Shown: positions 38,035-46,729 of the stretch, one piece after another
Layout: each line of letters opens with the position of its first letter
Numbering within the stretch: position 1 is the stretch's first letter
Source: Desulfovibrio subterraneus
GTDB lineage: Bacteria > Desulfobacterota > Desulfovibrionia > Desulfovibrionales > Desulfovibrionaceae
Length of the DNA stretch: 64,000 nt
Direction: 5' to 3'
Assembly (NCBI RefSeq): GCF_013340285.1
Contig: NZ_BLVO01000004.1
Span: 372,001 to 436,000, forward strand
The notes under the pieces: generated by a model
The model's database searches: none
Seen by the model: the letters and a program-made list of their open reading frames with translations, nothing else
Told to the model about the DNA's origin: nothing
Program-made: the position numbers and the translations under genes

Positions 38035-39498
38035 ATGTCTGACCTGTATACCAAATCACTTTCCGAGATCCGCACCCGTCTTCTTGCCCGCGAGGTATCC
38101 GCGGAAGAAGCCGTGTCCTCGTGCCTTGCACGCATTGACGCGACCGAGCCCAAGATTCAGGCCCTGCTCAACCTGCAGCGCGAAGAAGCCCTTGCCACGG
38201 CAAAGGCCATGGACGCAGCCGGCCCCGATGCAGACAAGCCTCTCTGGGGCGTTCCCGTTACCGTGAAGGACGTGTTGTGCACCAAAGACGTGACCACGAC
38301 CTGCGGATCGAAAATTCTGGGCAACTTCAAGCCGTTCTATGATGCCTATGCCGTACGCAAGCTCAAGGAAGCAGGCGCTGTCATCATCGGCAAGACCAAC
38401 ATGGACGAATTCGCCATGGGGTCTTCCACCGAAAATTCCGCCTTCCACCCCACCCGCAATCCGTGGGATCTTTCCCGCGTGCCGGGCGGTTCTTCCGGCG
38501 GTTCCGCAGCATCCGTGGCTGCTTCGCAGGCTTTCGGCTCGCTGGGTACGGATACCGGCGGCTCCATCCGCCAGCCCGCTTCCCTGTGCGGCTGCGTGGG
38601 CATGAAGCCCACCTACGGCCGCGTTTCCCGCTACGGCATGGTCGCCTACGGTTCCTCGCTGGATCAGATAGGCCCCATGACCCGCACTGTGGAAGACAAC
38701 GCCCGCATGCTGCAGGTAATCGCCGGCCATGATCCCAAGGATTCCACCTGTTCCGAACGTGCCGTGCCCGATTATCTGGCAGCGCTCGGCCGCGACAGCC
38801 TGAAGGGTGTCCGCATCGGCCTGCCCGCAGAATTCTGGGGCAAGGGGCTTGATCCGGAAGTTGAGGCCGCCTGCGCCTCTGCCCTGAACCAGCTCAAGGA
38901 CCTCGGTGCCGAACCGGTGGAAGTTTCCCTGCCGCATTCTCCCTACGCCATTGCGGTGTACTACATCGTGGCCATGGCTGAAGCCAGCTCCAACCTCGCC
39001 CGCTTCGACGGCGTGCGCTACGGCTACCGCGATGCCGATGCCGACGAACTGCTCGACATCTACGTGAAATCCCGCAGCAAGGGCTTTGGCGATGAAGTGC
39101 AGCGCCGCATCATGCTCGGCACCTACGTGCTTTCTTCCGGCTATTACGATGCTTACTACCGCAAGGCCGCTCAGGTACGCCGCCGCATCCGCGAAGACTA
39201 CGAAAAGGCACTCAGCCAGTGCGACGTGCTCTGCGGACCTGCATCCCCGGTTTCCGCTTGGAAGGTGGGTGAACTTACGGATGATCCGCTGAAGATGTAC
39301 CTCATGGACATCTACACCATCTCGCTGAACCTTGCGGGGCTGCCCGGCCTGTCGCTGCCGGTGGGACTCGGCAAGGACAGCGGAATGCCCTTGGGCCTGC
39401 AGCTTCTGGGCAAGGCCTTTGACGAGGCGACCATCTACTCCGTTGCGCACGCACTGGAAAAGGTCACCCCGTCCATCGGCACCCCCGCCGGACTGTAA
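38035..39498 (+). CDS. gatA: Asp-tRNA(Asn)/Glu-tRNA(Gln) amidotransferase subunit A
   Basis: Amidase subunit, 487 residues, that hydrolyses glutamine to feed ammonia for amidation of misacylated Glu-tRNA(Gln) or Asp-tRNA(Asn). The amidase Ser-cis-Ser-Lys triad regions are present: [13 protein letters not shown] (Lys), [16 protein letters not shown] and [15 protein letters not shown]. The C-terminal [18 protein letters not shown] is typical. CGGAGACTCAGTAGA precedes the ATG. It forms a pair with gatC; a terminator follows. Confidence 0.98.
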   Translation: MSDLYTKSLSEIRTRLLAREVSAEEAVSSCLARIDATEPKIQALLNLQREEALATAKAMDAAGPDADKPLWGVPVTVKDVLCTKDVTTTCGSKILGNFKPFYDAYAVRKLKEAGAVIIGKTNMDEFAMGSSTENSAFHPTRNPWDLSRVPGGSSGGSAASVAASQAFGSLGTDTGGSIRQPASLCGCVGMKPTYGRVSRYGMVAYGSSLDQIGPMTRTVEDNARMLQVIAGHDPKDSTCSERAVPDYLAALGRDSLKGVRIGLPAEFWGKGLDPEVEAACASALNQLKDLGAEPVEVSLPHSPYAIAVYYIVAMAEASSNLARFDGVRYGYRDADADELLDIYVKSRSKGFGDEVQRRIMLGTYVLSSGYYDAYYRKAAQVRRRIREDYEKALSQCDVLCGPASPVSAWKVGELTDDPLKMYLMDIYTISLNLAGLPGLSLPVGLGKDSGMPLGLQLLGKAFDEATIYSVAHALEKVTPSIGTPAGL

Positions 39499-39522
39499 CA
39501 GGCAAAACCTTCATATATACTG

Positions 39523-39562
39523 CAGGCGGGAAAGCACCATTGCTTCCCCGCCTGTTTCCGTT
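39523..39562 (+). terminator. Rho-independent terminator of gatCA
   Basis: A 14-bp stem with one mismatch, CAGGCGGGAAAGCA (39523-39536) with 39541-39554, loop CCAT, then TTTCCGTT. Confidence 0.8.
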
Positions 39563-39635
39563 AGAATATCCGGACCGGAACAACCATCAGCAAACCATCA
39601 TATGGCCCCTTAAGACCATATTCAGGACTCGCACC

Positions 39636-40685
39636 ATGACCATTGCGGTAGCCATAAGCGGCGGCACTGATTCCATGTTCGCCCTGCTTTCCCTGAAAGA
39701 ACAGGGTCATAACGTCATTGCCCTGCATGCGCACTTCCTGCCCCGCAGCGAGGAACGCGAGCAGGCACTTGCCGCCATGTGTGAACAGCTTGATGTTCCC
39801 TTCCACGCCGTGGACCTGCACGACGAGTTTGAACGGTGCGTGGTGCTCCCCTTTCTGGATGAATATGCCAAGGCGCGTACCCCCAACCCCTGCGCGCTCT
39901 GCAACGCCCGCATGAAATTCGGCGCACTGTGGCGCGAAGCGGAAAAACTGGGGGCCACGCACATCGCCACCGGTCATTATGCCGTGCTGCATGAGCACCC
40001 CGCATACGGGCGCATACTTTCACGAGGACAGGATGCCACAAAGGACCAGAGCTACTTCCTGTCGCTGGTTTCGCCTGCCGCACTGGCTCGGGCAGTCTTC
40101 CCTCTCGGCACATGGACCAAGGAAGCGGTAAAGGCGAATCTGGCGCAACGGGGACTCATCCCCCCCTACCCCAGTGAAAGTCAGGAAATCTGCTTTGTGC
40201 CGGATGACGACTACCGAGCCTTTCTGCGCAGTAGGCCGGTAGCCCTGCACGGCAAAGGCCCCATGGTCACGACGGATGGCGAACGGGTGGGAACCCACGA
40301 AGGGCTGTGGCAATACACGGAAGGACAACGCAAAGGGCTGGGCATTGCATGGAAAGCCCCGCTCTACGTAGTGGGCAAGAACGCCCGGACAAACACGCTG
40401 GTTGTCGGAGAAAAAGAAACACTGGCATCAGCCGGATGTGCGGTGACAGACCTCAACCTGCTGGTGCCATATGAGAAGTGGCCGTCCGAACTGCTTGTAC
40501 GCATCCGATACCGGCAACAGCCGCTCCCGGCGACCGTGACCATGCAAACCGGTCCCGAATCTGTGCGCACCATGACCGTGCATTTCGACACGCCACGCAC
40601 GCCCCCGGCCGCAGGGCAGATATGCTGCGTCTACGATACGGAACAGAATGTTCTTGCAGGTGGTATCATCGACCGTGCGTTGTAG
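39636..40685 (+). CDS. mnmA: tRNA-specific 2-thiouridylase
   Basis: Adds sulfur to U34 of tRNA Lys/Glu/Gln, 349 residues. The PP-loop is AISGGTDS (most enzymes have SGGVDS). The first catalytic Cys is in TPNPCALCNARMKFG and the second in SQEICFVPDDDYRAF. ATGHYA and QDATKDQSYFLSLV are present. The C-terminal domain begins EGLWQYTEGQRKGLGIAW. The ATG at 39636 starts right before the PP-loop with AGGA upstream; the frame extends back to 39540 without homology. Converges with the CheY-like gene after 12 bases. Confidence 0.95.
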   Translation: MTIAVAISGGTDSMFALLSLKEQGHNVIALHAHFLPRSEEREQALAAMCEQLDVPFHAVDLHDEFERCVVLPFLDEYAKARTPNPCALCNARMKFGALWREAEKLGATHIATGHYAVLHEHPAYGRILSRGQDATKDQSYFLSLVSPAALARAVFPLGTWTKEAVKANLAQRGLIPPYPSESQEICFVPDDDYRAFLRSRPVALHGKGPMVTTDGERVGTHEGLWQYTEGQRKGLGIAWKAPLYVVGKNARTNTLVVGEKETLASAGCAVTDLNLLVPYEKWPSELLVRIRYRQQPLPATVTMQTGPESVRTMTVHFDTPRTPPAAGQICCVYDTEQNVLAGGIIDRAL

Positions 40686-40697
40686 CTGCCGCTGCAA

Positions 40698-41111
40698 TCA
40701 CGCCGTTCTTGGTGTACCCAGCAAATCTTCCATCATATCCAGCAACATGGTCTGATTCAGGGGCTTTTCAAGAAAACCGTCCGCACCAAGCAATGTCGCT
40801 GTCTCACGAGCATTAGACAGGCTCAGGTAAGCTGCTCCCGAAGTCATGGCCACAATGCGCACCGCCGGAAACTCCTTACGCAGCTGCATAATGGTCTGCA
40901 AACCATCCTGCTCGGGCATGAACAGATCGGTGATTACCAGATCAGCGCCATGGTTGCGCATGGCCTGCATCCCCTCGATACCATTTCCGGCGAGCACCAC
41001 CTGATACCCGCCTTTCTTCAGAACGACCTGCAGCAACTCGCGCACGAGTGCGTCGTCTTCCATGACAACCACACGATTGGGTGCCAAAGCAATGTTGAAT
41101 GTGCCCCCCAT
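40698..41111 (-). CDS. Single-domain response regulator (CheY-like)
   Basis: A 137-residue receiver with no output domain. The acidic pocket is MEDD (19-20), the phospho-accepting Asp62 is in LVITDLFMPEQDG, with Thr90 in AMTSG and Lys116 in LEKP. GAGG precedes the ATG. It starts 10 bases after the stop of the CII-like gene on the same strand and ends a cluster with a histidine kinase and an NtrC-type regulator, so that kinase may phosphorylate it. A phosphorelay intermediate role is inference. Confidence 0.92.
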   Translation of the reverse strand: MGGTFNIALAPNRVVVMEDDALVRELLQVVLKKGGYQVVLAGNGIEGMQAMRNHGADLVITDLFMPEQDGLQTIMQLRKEFPAVRIVAMTSGAAYLSLSNARETATLLGADGFLEKPLNQTMLLDMMEDLLGTPRTA

Positions 41112-41121
41112 AACCTCACCT

Positions 41122-41433
41122 TCAGGCTCCTACGGCAGCCTGTTCCTGCGGAGCAGTCTCCATGTTTTCACGCCTGCGGAACCCGGCACTGCCGGGAGCC
41201 GGAACCAGATCATAGCCGAACTGCCTTGCCATGTAGATGAGGGGATCGACGTTGCCGGTCTGCCTCATGATTTCCATAAGCGTTTCCACACCGAGCTTGG
41301 CGCCCGTATCGTATGGATTTACTTCCCTCAACAGCGTGGAATACGACTTCCCCACTTCTTTTGCCAACGCCTTGGCAGGAACATGGCTATTCAGCACAAC
41401 GTGATGAACAATGCGAGATAAATCATTAAGCAT
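41122..41433 (-). CDS. CII-like DNA-binding protein (phage regulatory CII / CP76 family)
   Basis: A 103-residue protein that resembles the phage CII/CP76 family (PF06892): LSRIVHHVVLNSHVPAKALA, then a helix-turn-helix with VGKSYSTLLREVNPYD, and LGVETLMEIMRQTGNVDPLI. The C-terminal tail is basic and then Gln/Ala-rich. The ATG at 41433 has AGGAGGG at ideal spacing, so the longer frame from 41559 is rejected. No other phage gene is present, and the genes on both sides are signalling genes, so it looks like a domesticated host regulator. DNA target unknown. Confidence 0.75.
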   Translation of the reverse strand: MLNDLSRIVHHVVLNSHVPAKALAKEVGKSYSTLLREVNPYDTGAKLGVETLMEIMRQTGNVDPLIYMARQFGYDLVPAPGSAGFRRRENMETAPQEQAAVGA

Positions 41434-41571
41434 GTGATCCCTCCTGTATGCCATCCTGCAAGGATACAAAATGCATACCATAAGAGAGGGCTTGCATAAC
41501 TTACAATATTCGCGGGCTCCCGGACATTGTTGTACCAATTCCGGACCGCGATGCGACACTACAATTTAAAA

Positions 41572-41590
41572 TGTAAACATTAAGTTTACA
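41572..41590. promoter_or_regulatory. Inverted repeat TGTAAAC-N5-GTTTACA
   Basis: A perfect 7-5-7 inverted repeat in an AT-rich gap between the NtrC-type gene and the CII-like gene, about 140 bases before the CII-like start and 9 bases after the regulator's stop. It could be an operator. On the minus strand it is followed by TTTTAAATT and so might also be a weak terminator. Confidence 0.45.
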
Positions 41591-41598
41591 CTTAAACA

Positions 41599-43101
41599 TC
41601 ATACATTCTCTGAATCCATGCGCCAGGTCCTGCTTATACCGTGCTTGCGGAGCATGGTATACAGCCTCTGGCGGGAGACACCGGCAATCCTGCTGGCTCG
41701 GGAGACATCTCCCCCCGTCTGCCCCAGAAGTCTGAGAAGATAGGTGCGCTCTGCCGCATCCAGCACCTGATCCCGAAACGCTTTCCATTCACCAAGTGTC
41801 TCCCCCTCATTCGGCACGCCGCAGGGTAAGGAAACGGCATCCGGCGCATCATGCACGTCGCGGAACGGAGACTCCTCGCCGAGTTGATAGTATTTTTCCG
41901 ACCATCTTTTAACGGATTCGTCCGGCCCCCCGGCCACACGGGACCGTGCCACGGCTACACGCACACTGCTCGGCAGATGTTCCGGCAGCAGTTCAGGGGA
42001 AAAACGCCCGCGAATGACGCTCTGGTCGGTAACATGCAGCAATTCGCGCACATTGCCCGGCCACGGATAGGCGAGCAACTCGCCGAGAAAGGCATTGTTG
42101 AGCTGCTTCCGCGGAAAACCATACCGTTGACACGCCTTGTCCGCAAAATGCCGCACCAGTTCTGAAAGATCATCCATCCGCTCTCGTAGTGGAGGCAGAT
42201 GGATATGCATGGCCTGCAGGCGGAACAGCAGGTCTTCCCTGAATGTCCCCTTATGCACCATGGCAGGAAGAACCCTGTTGGTCGCGGCAACCAGACGAAA
42301 ATCGCTATGCACTTCGCGCCCTCCGCCCACCGGCCTGAAGCGCTGTTCTTCCAGCACACGCAGGAAAGCCCGTTGCTGCGGCATGGCCAGCTCACCAACT
42401 TCATCAAGGAAAAGCGTTCCGCCGTGTGCCTGCATGACCAGCCCGTCGCGGGGGCGGTCGGCGCCTGTAAAGGCACCGCGAGCATGCCCGAAAAGCTCGC
42501 TCTCAGTGAGCGTTTTTGCAATGGCCCCGCAGTCCACAGCAATAAAGGGACCGGCAACCCGCTGGCTGTTGCGGTGTACGGCGCGGGCAAAGAGTTCCTT
42601 ACCTGTCCCGGTTTCGCCGGTAATAAGAACAGGCGCTTCACTTGAAGCCGCTTCGGACAGCAGCCTGAAACAACGCTGCATGGAAACACTGTTGCCCACA
42701 ATGCCGAATCGTTCGGGTTCCGTAAGCTGGCAGGCTCCTTTACGATAAGCCAGAGCGCGTTGCACGGCTTCCCTCACCGAGGCAAGGGAGGTCGGCTTGC
42801 TGATGTAGTCGAGTGCGCCGCTGGTAATGGCCAGTTCCGCACCGTCCGCATGCCCGTCGCCGGTAATGATGATAATCTCCGGCGCTCCTTCGGCGGCAGA
42901 GATTTCAGGAATAAACCTGAGGCCGTTACCATCCGGCAGGCCCACATCCAGCAGGACCAGATCGAACCGCTGTCTTTCGAGAGCATCTCGTCCATGCGCC
43001 ATGGAGCCCGCCCCCTGCGCTTCATGGCCGTCCAACTGCATGGCGGAAAGGAGCATCTCCCTGAAGAGGGCGTCATCTTCTATGATAAGAATACGGGCCA
43101 T
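41599..43101 (-). CDS. NtrC-family sigma-54-dependent response regulator
   Basis: A 500-residue activator: receiver (1-120, phospho-acceptor Asp52 in LVLLDVGLPDG), AAA+ domain (about 135-375) with Walker A GETGTGKE (161-168), the sigma-54 contact loop GAFTGA (208-213), Walker B in GGTLFLDEVGEL and the WPGNVREL block, then a linker and a Fis-type helix-turn-helix (about 450-490, GGDVSRASRIAGVSRQRLYT). AAGGTAACA precedes the ATG. It lies 2 bases after the histidine kinase stop, so it is that kinase's partner. Targets unknown; a sigma-54 promoter is not recognised nearby. Confidence 0.95.
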   Translation of the reverse strand: MARILIIEDDALFREMLLSAMQLDGHEAQGAGSMAHGRDALERQRFDLVLLDVGLPDGNGLRFIPEISAAEGAPEIIIITGDGHADGAELAITSGALDYISKPTSLASVREAVQRALAYRKGACQLTEPERFGIVGNSVSMQRCFRLLSEAASSEAPVLITGETGTGKELFARAVHRNSQRVAGPFIAVDCGAIAKTLTESELFGHARGAFTGADRPRDGLVMQAHGGTLFLDEVGELAMPQQRAFLRVLEEQRFRPVGGGREVHSDFRLVAATNRVLPAMVHKGTFREDLLFRLQAMHIHLPPLRERMDDLSELVRHFADKACQRYGFPRKQLNNAFLGELLAYPWPGNVRELLHVTDQSVIRGRFSPELLPEHLPSSVRVAVARSRVAGGPDESVKRWSEKYYQLGEESPFRDVHDAPDAVSLPCGVPNEGETLGEWKAFRDQVLDAAERTYLLRLLGQTGGDVSRASRIAGVSRQRLYTMLRKHGISRTWRMDSENV

Positions 43102-43103
43102 TG

Positions 43104-44213
43104 TTACCTTATCCCTGCATCTACCCTGTAAGTAGCAATTTCAGACCCTGCTGTCCTGTCGGACCGGGGCAACAGCAGGCGGACCATCGTTCCCTTTTCC
43201 GGCGATGACTCCACAAAAAAATTCCCATTATGCAGCCAAGCGATTCCCCGCGCCAAAGACAGCCCAAGTCCCTTTGCCCCTTCTGATTCACGTGTGGTAA
43301 AATAGGGGTCTGCACAGGCTGCAAGGACGTCAGCGGTCATACCTGAGCCGGTATCAAGAACTTCCAGCGCAACCACGGCTCCGTCATCACGGCTCGAGAC
43401 ATTCACTACAATCTCTCCGCCGTCAGACAACGCATGCAGGGCATTATCCCACAGAGCGTCCAATGCCAGCCCCAGCAATTGGCTGTCACCAGGCACTTGC
43501 AGGAGAGCGTGATGCCCAGACTGGCAGGAGCTTTGGGCGGCGACGTCTTCTCCCGACGTATCTCCCACAATCAAGGAAACCCTCACACGTTCCGGCAGGG
43601 TGTCCCTTCGTTCATCCAGCCATACCTGCACAGTCTGCACCAAATAGAGCGGCACCAGTCTGCATTCGACCCGTCCTGCCATGATCCGAGCAGTGCGGAT
43701 GGCAGCCTCGGCATGCTCGCATCCGCGAAGAATATTCTGCAAAGCGCGGGATTGCATGGGGGAATCGTCCGCAGCCAGGGAAGCCGCTATCTCGGCAAAT
43801 CCCTGAATGGATGCGAGGGTGTTGTTGAATTCGTGTGTCAACCCGCGGGCAAACCGCAGCATATCTGCCCGCAGTTGCCGGGGCGGTTCAGCCTGCTCAA
43901 GCATGACTATCCCTCCTTTTCCGTCACCGGACGAAAGAGGCGGAAGGGGAAAAAAGGATGCCCGCACAGCACAGCCACGGACAGTTCCGGCCATGCCATT
44001 CCATGGCTTCCCACTCTCCACAGCTGTTTGCAGAGGACTACCTTCCGTGAGGGTCAAACAATGCGTCTGAGCAGTCCCGCCCGCTCCATAAGAGTCTTGC
44101 TGCAAGGTGCGAAGCAATTCGCAGAACCGTGCATCAGCGCGCAGTATGGAGCCGGAGCAATCCACCTCGGCTACCCCCTTGCGGCAGGCGGATCCGTCGT
44201 CACATGTATTCAA
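43104..44213 (-). CDS. Sensor histidine kinase
   Basis: A 369-residue soluble kinase. The N-terminal about 110 residues form a short PAS-like sensor without membrane segments. The H-box is LTHEFNNTLASIQGFAEIA with His127. The ATPase part has the N-box LDALWDNALHALSDGG, DTGSGM and GAKGLGLSLARGIAWLHNG. The start is TTG (44211-44213), chosen because GGAGG lies 9 bases upstream and no ATG or GTG is placed well. It is the first gene of the four-gene minus-strand cluster. Confidence 0.9.
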   Translation of the reverse strand: MNTCDDGSACRKGVAEVDCSGSILRADARFCELLRTLQQDSYGAGGTAQTHCLTLTEGSPLQTAVESGKPWNGMAGTVRGCAVRASFFPLPPLSSGDGKGGIVMLEQAEPPRQLRADMLRFARGLTHEFNNTLASIQGFAEIAASLAADDSPMQSRALQNILRGCEHAEAAIRTARIMAGRVECRLVPLYLVQTVQVWLDERRDTLPERVRVSLIVGDTSGEDVAAQSSCQSGHHALLQVPGDSQLLGLALDALWDNALHALSDGGEIVVNVSSRDDGAVVALEVLDTGSGMTADVLAACADPYFTTRESEGAKGLGLSLARGIAWLHNGNFFVESSPEKGTMVRLLLPRSDRTAGSEIATYRVDAGIR

Positions 44214-44339
44214 CGAATATGTCCTCCATATCTACAGTTAGGCAACAGGACGGTTCATGGCACAGCAGCCTGCATCTTCATAGTTGTATTGACCACCATG
44301 CACCACACTGTATGTGCAGGAAATGGCAGTTGCGGGGCC

Positions 44340-46403
44340 TCATTTTTTCCTGGTCCGCATGGCAGCAAGACCCGACCGGATTCGTTTAGCCTTGGCAGGG
44401 CCAATGCCGGGCAGCGCTGCAAGTTCCGCTTCCGAGGCATCGGCCATTTCACGTATCGATGAAAAATGCTCCCACAGAACTTTGGCCAGCGAAGGGCCTA
44501 TGCCCTCTATGCGTTGCAGTTCTCCGGCCAGAGCTGTTCCTGCGCGGGCCTTTCTGTGCCGCCGGATGGAATAGTCGTGCACGGAATCACGGATCAGCTG
44601 CAAAAACAGCAGTTCCGGCGAACCGGCCTTCATGGCAACAGGATTCACCCTGCCCGGAAGAAAAATGGAATCCGCCACGCCGCCCTTGCGCCTGTCTGCA
44701 CGGGTCCCTTCTTCCACACGCGCCTTGGCGATGGACGCCACGGCAAAAAGATCGGCGCTTCCCTGCTCTTCCAGCACGGACATGACCGCACCAAGCTGAC
44801 CGCGCCCGCCATCCACAAGGAGCAGGTCCGGCCAGGGCGGACCGGATTCAAGCCGTCGCTTCATCCACGCGGCAAGCACTCCATAGTCATCACCACCGGC
44901 GTCCTCGTCCGCAAAGGCATAGGTCCGGTACTGATCTTTGGCAGCCTTGCCACCTTCGAAGACAACCACGCCCACCCGCGTATCCTTGCCCCCGGTATGC
45001 GACACATCCACAGCCTCTATGCGATGAGGCGGTTCGGCCATGCCCAGCTTTGCCGCAAGGATGTCTTCCACACTGCGGGAAGCAGAGGACCTGACTTCTT
45101 CGGCCGCGTTGGTCTGGGCCATGGTTACAAGACGGTTCTCTGCCTCGTTCCGGGGCGGCCCTATGCGGACAATTCCCCCACGCAATTCTCCCAGCGCTTC
45201 TGCCAGCGCGGCAAGGGGGTTATCTTCTTCCGCTATGTCCTCCGCTCCGACGAATTCAGAACTAACACCTGCTGCAAGACCGGCAGGGAGAATTGGGGCG
45301 TCGGTTCTGTCATTTTCCGGGTCTGCGGGTACCCCTGCCCCTATTCCGGCAAGGGGGCTTTCTGTTGCAGATGCACCGACATACTGTGATTCCACATTCG
45401 TGGCTACCTGTTCGGGAGACACAACACCATGGCCTTCATCATCATGGGCATCAAGAGCCCACGGGATGACAATACGCTGCGGTACCACACTCTGCGGCCC
45501 GTAATACTGCCCCAGAAAGCTGAGAACCATCTCCGGCGCCTCTTCCAGCCCGAGACCATTCCAGAAGAAGTTGCGGCCGTCGAGCAGCACGCCACCACGG
45601 ACAAACAGAATGCCAAGCGCCAGCCCCTTGGAGGTTTCCGCCACACCGAGCACGTCCATATCCCGTTCGGTTCCGAGCACTGCAGCCTGTTTTTCCACGG
45701 TGCGCCGTATGGAGGCAACCTGATCCCGCAGCTCTGCGGCCTTCTCGAACTCCAACGCTTCGGAGGCATCCAGCATCTGCTGCTGCAAAAGTTCAAGCAG
45801 TTCAGAGGACCGCCCGTTCAAAAGCAGTTCCACCTTTCCCACCATGGCCCTGTATTGCACATTATCCACCGGAAGGCAGCAAGGGCCGAGACATTGCCCC
45901 ATATGATGGTAGAGGCAGGGGCGCACCCTGTTCTTGAATGCCGTATCGGAACAGCGCCGAAGCAGGAACGCACGCTGAATGGCCTTCCATGTATCACGGG
46001 CAGCCTGAGCCGAGGTATACGGCCCGAAATAGGCTGAACCATCGCGCACAACCTTGCGGGTCAGGGTTAATCGCGGCCATTCGTGGCGCTTGCTGAGTTT
46101 GAAGAGAATGTACTGCTTATCGTCGCGCAGCACGATGTTGTAACGGGGGCGATGCTTCTTGATCAGGCTCGCTTCCAGCAACAGGGCTTCTTTTTCCGAT
46201 GTGGTGGAAAGCGTATCAACACTCGCCGCCATGCGGACCATGGCCCGTGTCTTCGGCGTGAGCGCCTTGTCAGGTCGGAAATAGGAGGCAAGCCGCTTTC
46301 GCAGAACCTTGGCCTTGCCTACATATATTATACGTCCGTCCCCGTCCTTGAACAGGTAGACGCCAGGGGTAAGCGGTATTGTGTGCAGTGCAGGTGATTC
46401 CAT
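44340..46403 (-). CDS. uvrC: Excinuclease ABC subunit C
   Basis: Nuclease of nucleotide excision repair, 687 residues, longer than the usual about 600. The GIY-YIG domain (PGVYLFKDGDGRIIYVGKAK) comes first. Four Cys match the spacing of the UvrC Fe-S site (RRC, PC, QC, PC with gaps 12, 8 and 4). A UVR segment follows (EALEFEKAAELRDQV), then the RNase H-like half (AVDVSHTGGKDTRVGVVVFE, LLLVDGGRGQLGA) and C-terminal HhH repeats. An acidic, Gly/Ala-rich insertion of about 80 residues (DNA about 45206-45452) lies between the two halves. The start at 46403 is set by homology; the SD is poor. Confidence 0.96.
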   Translation of the reverse strand: MESPALHTIPLTPGVYLFKDGDGRIIYVGKAKVLRKRLASYFRPDKALTPKTRAMVRMAASVDTLSTTSEKEALLLEASLIKKHRPRYNIVLRDDKQYILFKLSKRHEWPRLTLTRKVVRDGSAYFGPYTSAQAARDTWKAIQRAFLLRRCSDTAFKNRVRPCLYHHMGQCLGPCCLPVDNVQYRAMVGKVELLLNGRSSELLELLQQQMLDASEALEFEKAAELRDQVASIRRTVEKQAAVLGTERDMDVLGVAETSKGLALGILFVRGGVLLDGRNFFWNGLGLEEAPEMVLSFLGQYYGPQSVVPQRIVIPWALDAHDDEGHGVVSPEQVATNVESQYVGASATESPLAGIGAGVPADPENDRTDAPILPAGLAAGVSSEFVGAEDIAEEDNPLAALAEALGELRGGIVRIGPPRNEAENRLVTMAQTNAAEEVRSSASRSVEDILAAKLGMAEPPHRIEAVDVSHTGGKDTRVGVVVFEGGKAAKDQYRTYAFADEDAGGDDYGVLAAWMKRRLESGPPWPDLLLVDGGRGQLGAVMSVLEEQGSADLFAVASIAKARVEEGTRADRRKGGVADSIFLPGRVNPVAMKAGSPELLFLQLIRDSVHDYSIRRHRKARAGTALAGELQRIEGIGPSLAKVLWEHFSSIREMADASEAELAALPGIGPAKAKRIRSGLAAMRTRKK

Positions 46404-46490
46404 ATCCCGTTTTCTGCCAAGTTCCCCCGAACTCGTCAAATGGAGGCAGAGATAAACCATCTTGCGCGTGTCATTATTATGACACATCAA

Positions 46491-46729
46491 ACACTATTTC
46501 AGGTATAATTTTTTGCACAACATTACTCTCTAGACATTTAATACCAGCTAATCGTCTAATTTTAATTACTAATTTTAAATTTAAATCATCCAAGAATAAT
46601 TTTTTGTACCGTTTAAAAAATTTGACCTTTTTTCTTGCCATGCCATGCGGGGTGGAGTAAAAGACTCCTAACTAACTATGGTCATTTGCGTCAGGAACGA
46701 CCAAAGCAAAAGAAAGAAGGAATAGACAA
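46491..46729. other. AT-rich porin leader and promoter region
   Basis: About 240 bases before the porin, with long A/T runs. A perfect TATAAT lies near 46503-46508 on the plus strand, with an ATGACA-like -35 about 19 bases before it, so spacing is not ideal. The long AT-rich leader suits a highly expressed outer-membrane protein. GAAGGAATAGACAA is the ribosome binding site. Confidence 0.4.

Noticed and set aside
41122-41433. Prophage remnant because of the CII-like protein
   Set aside because: There is no integrase, capsid, lysis or other phage gene around; the neighbours are two-component and repair genes.
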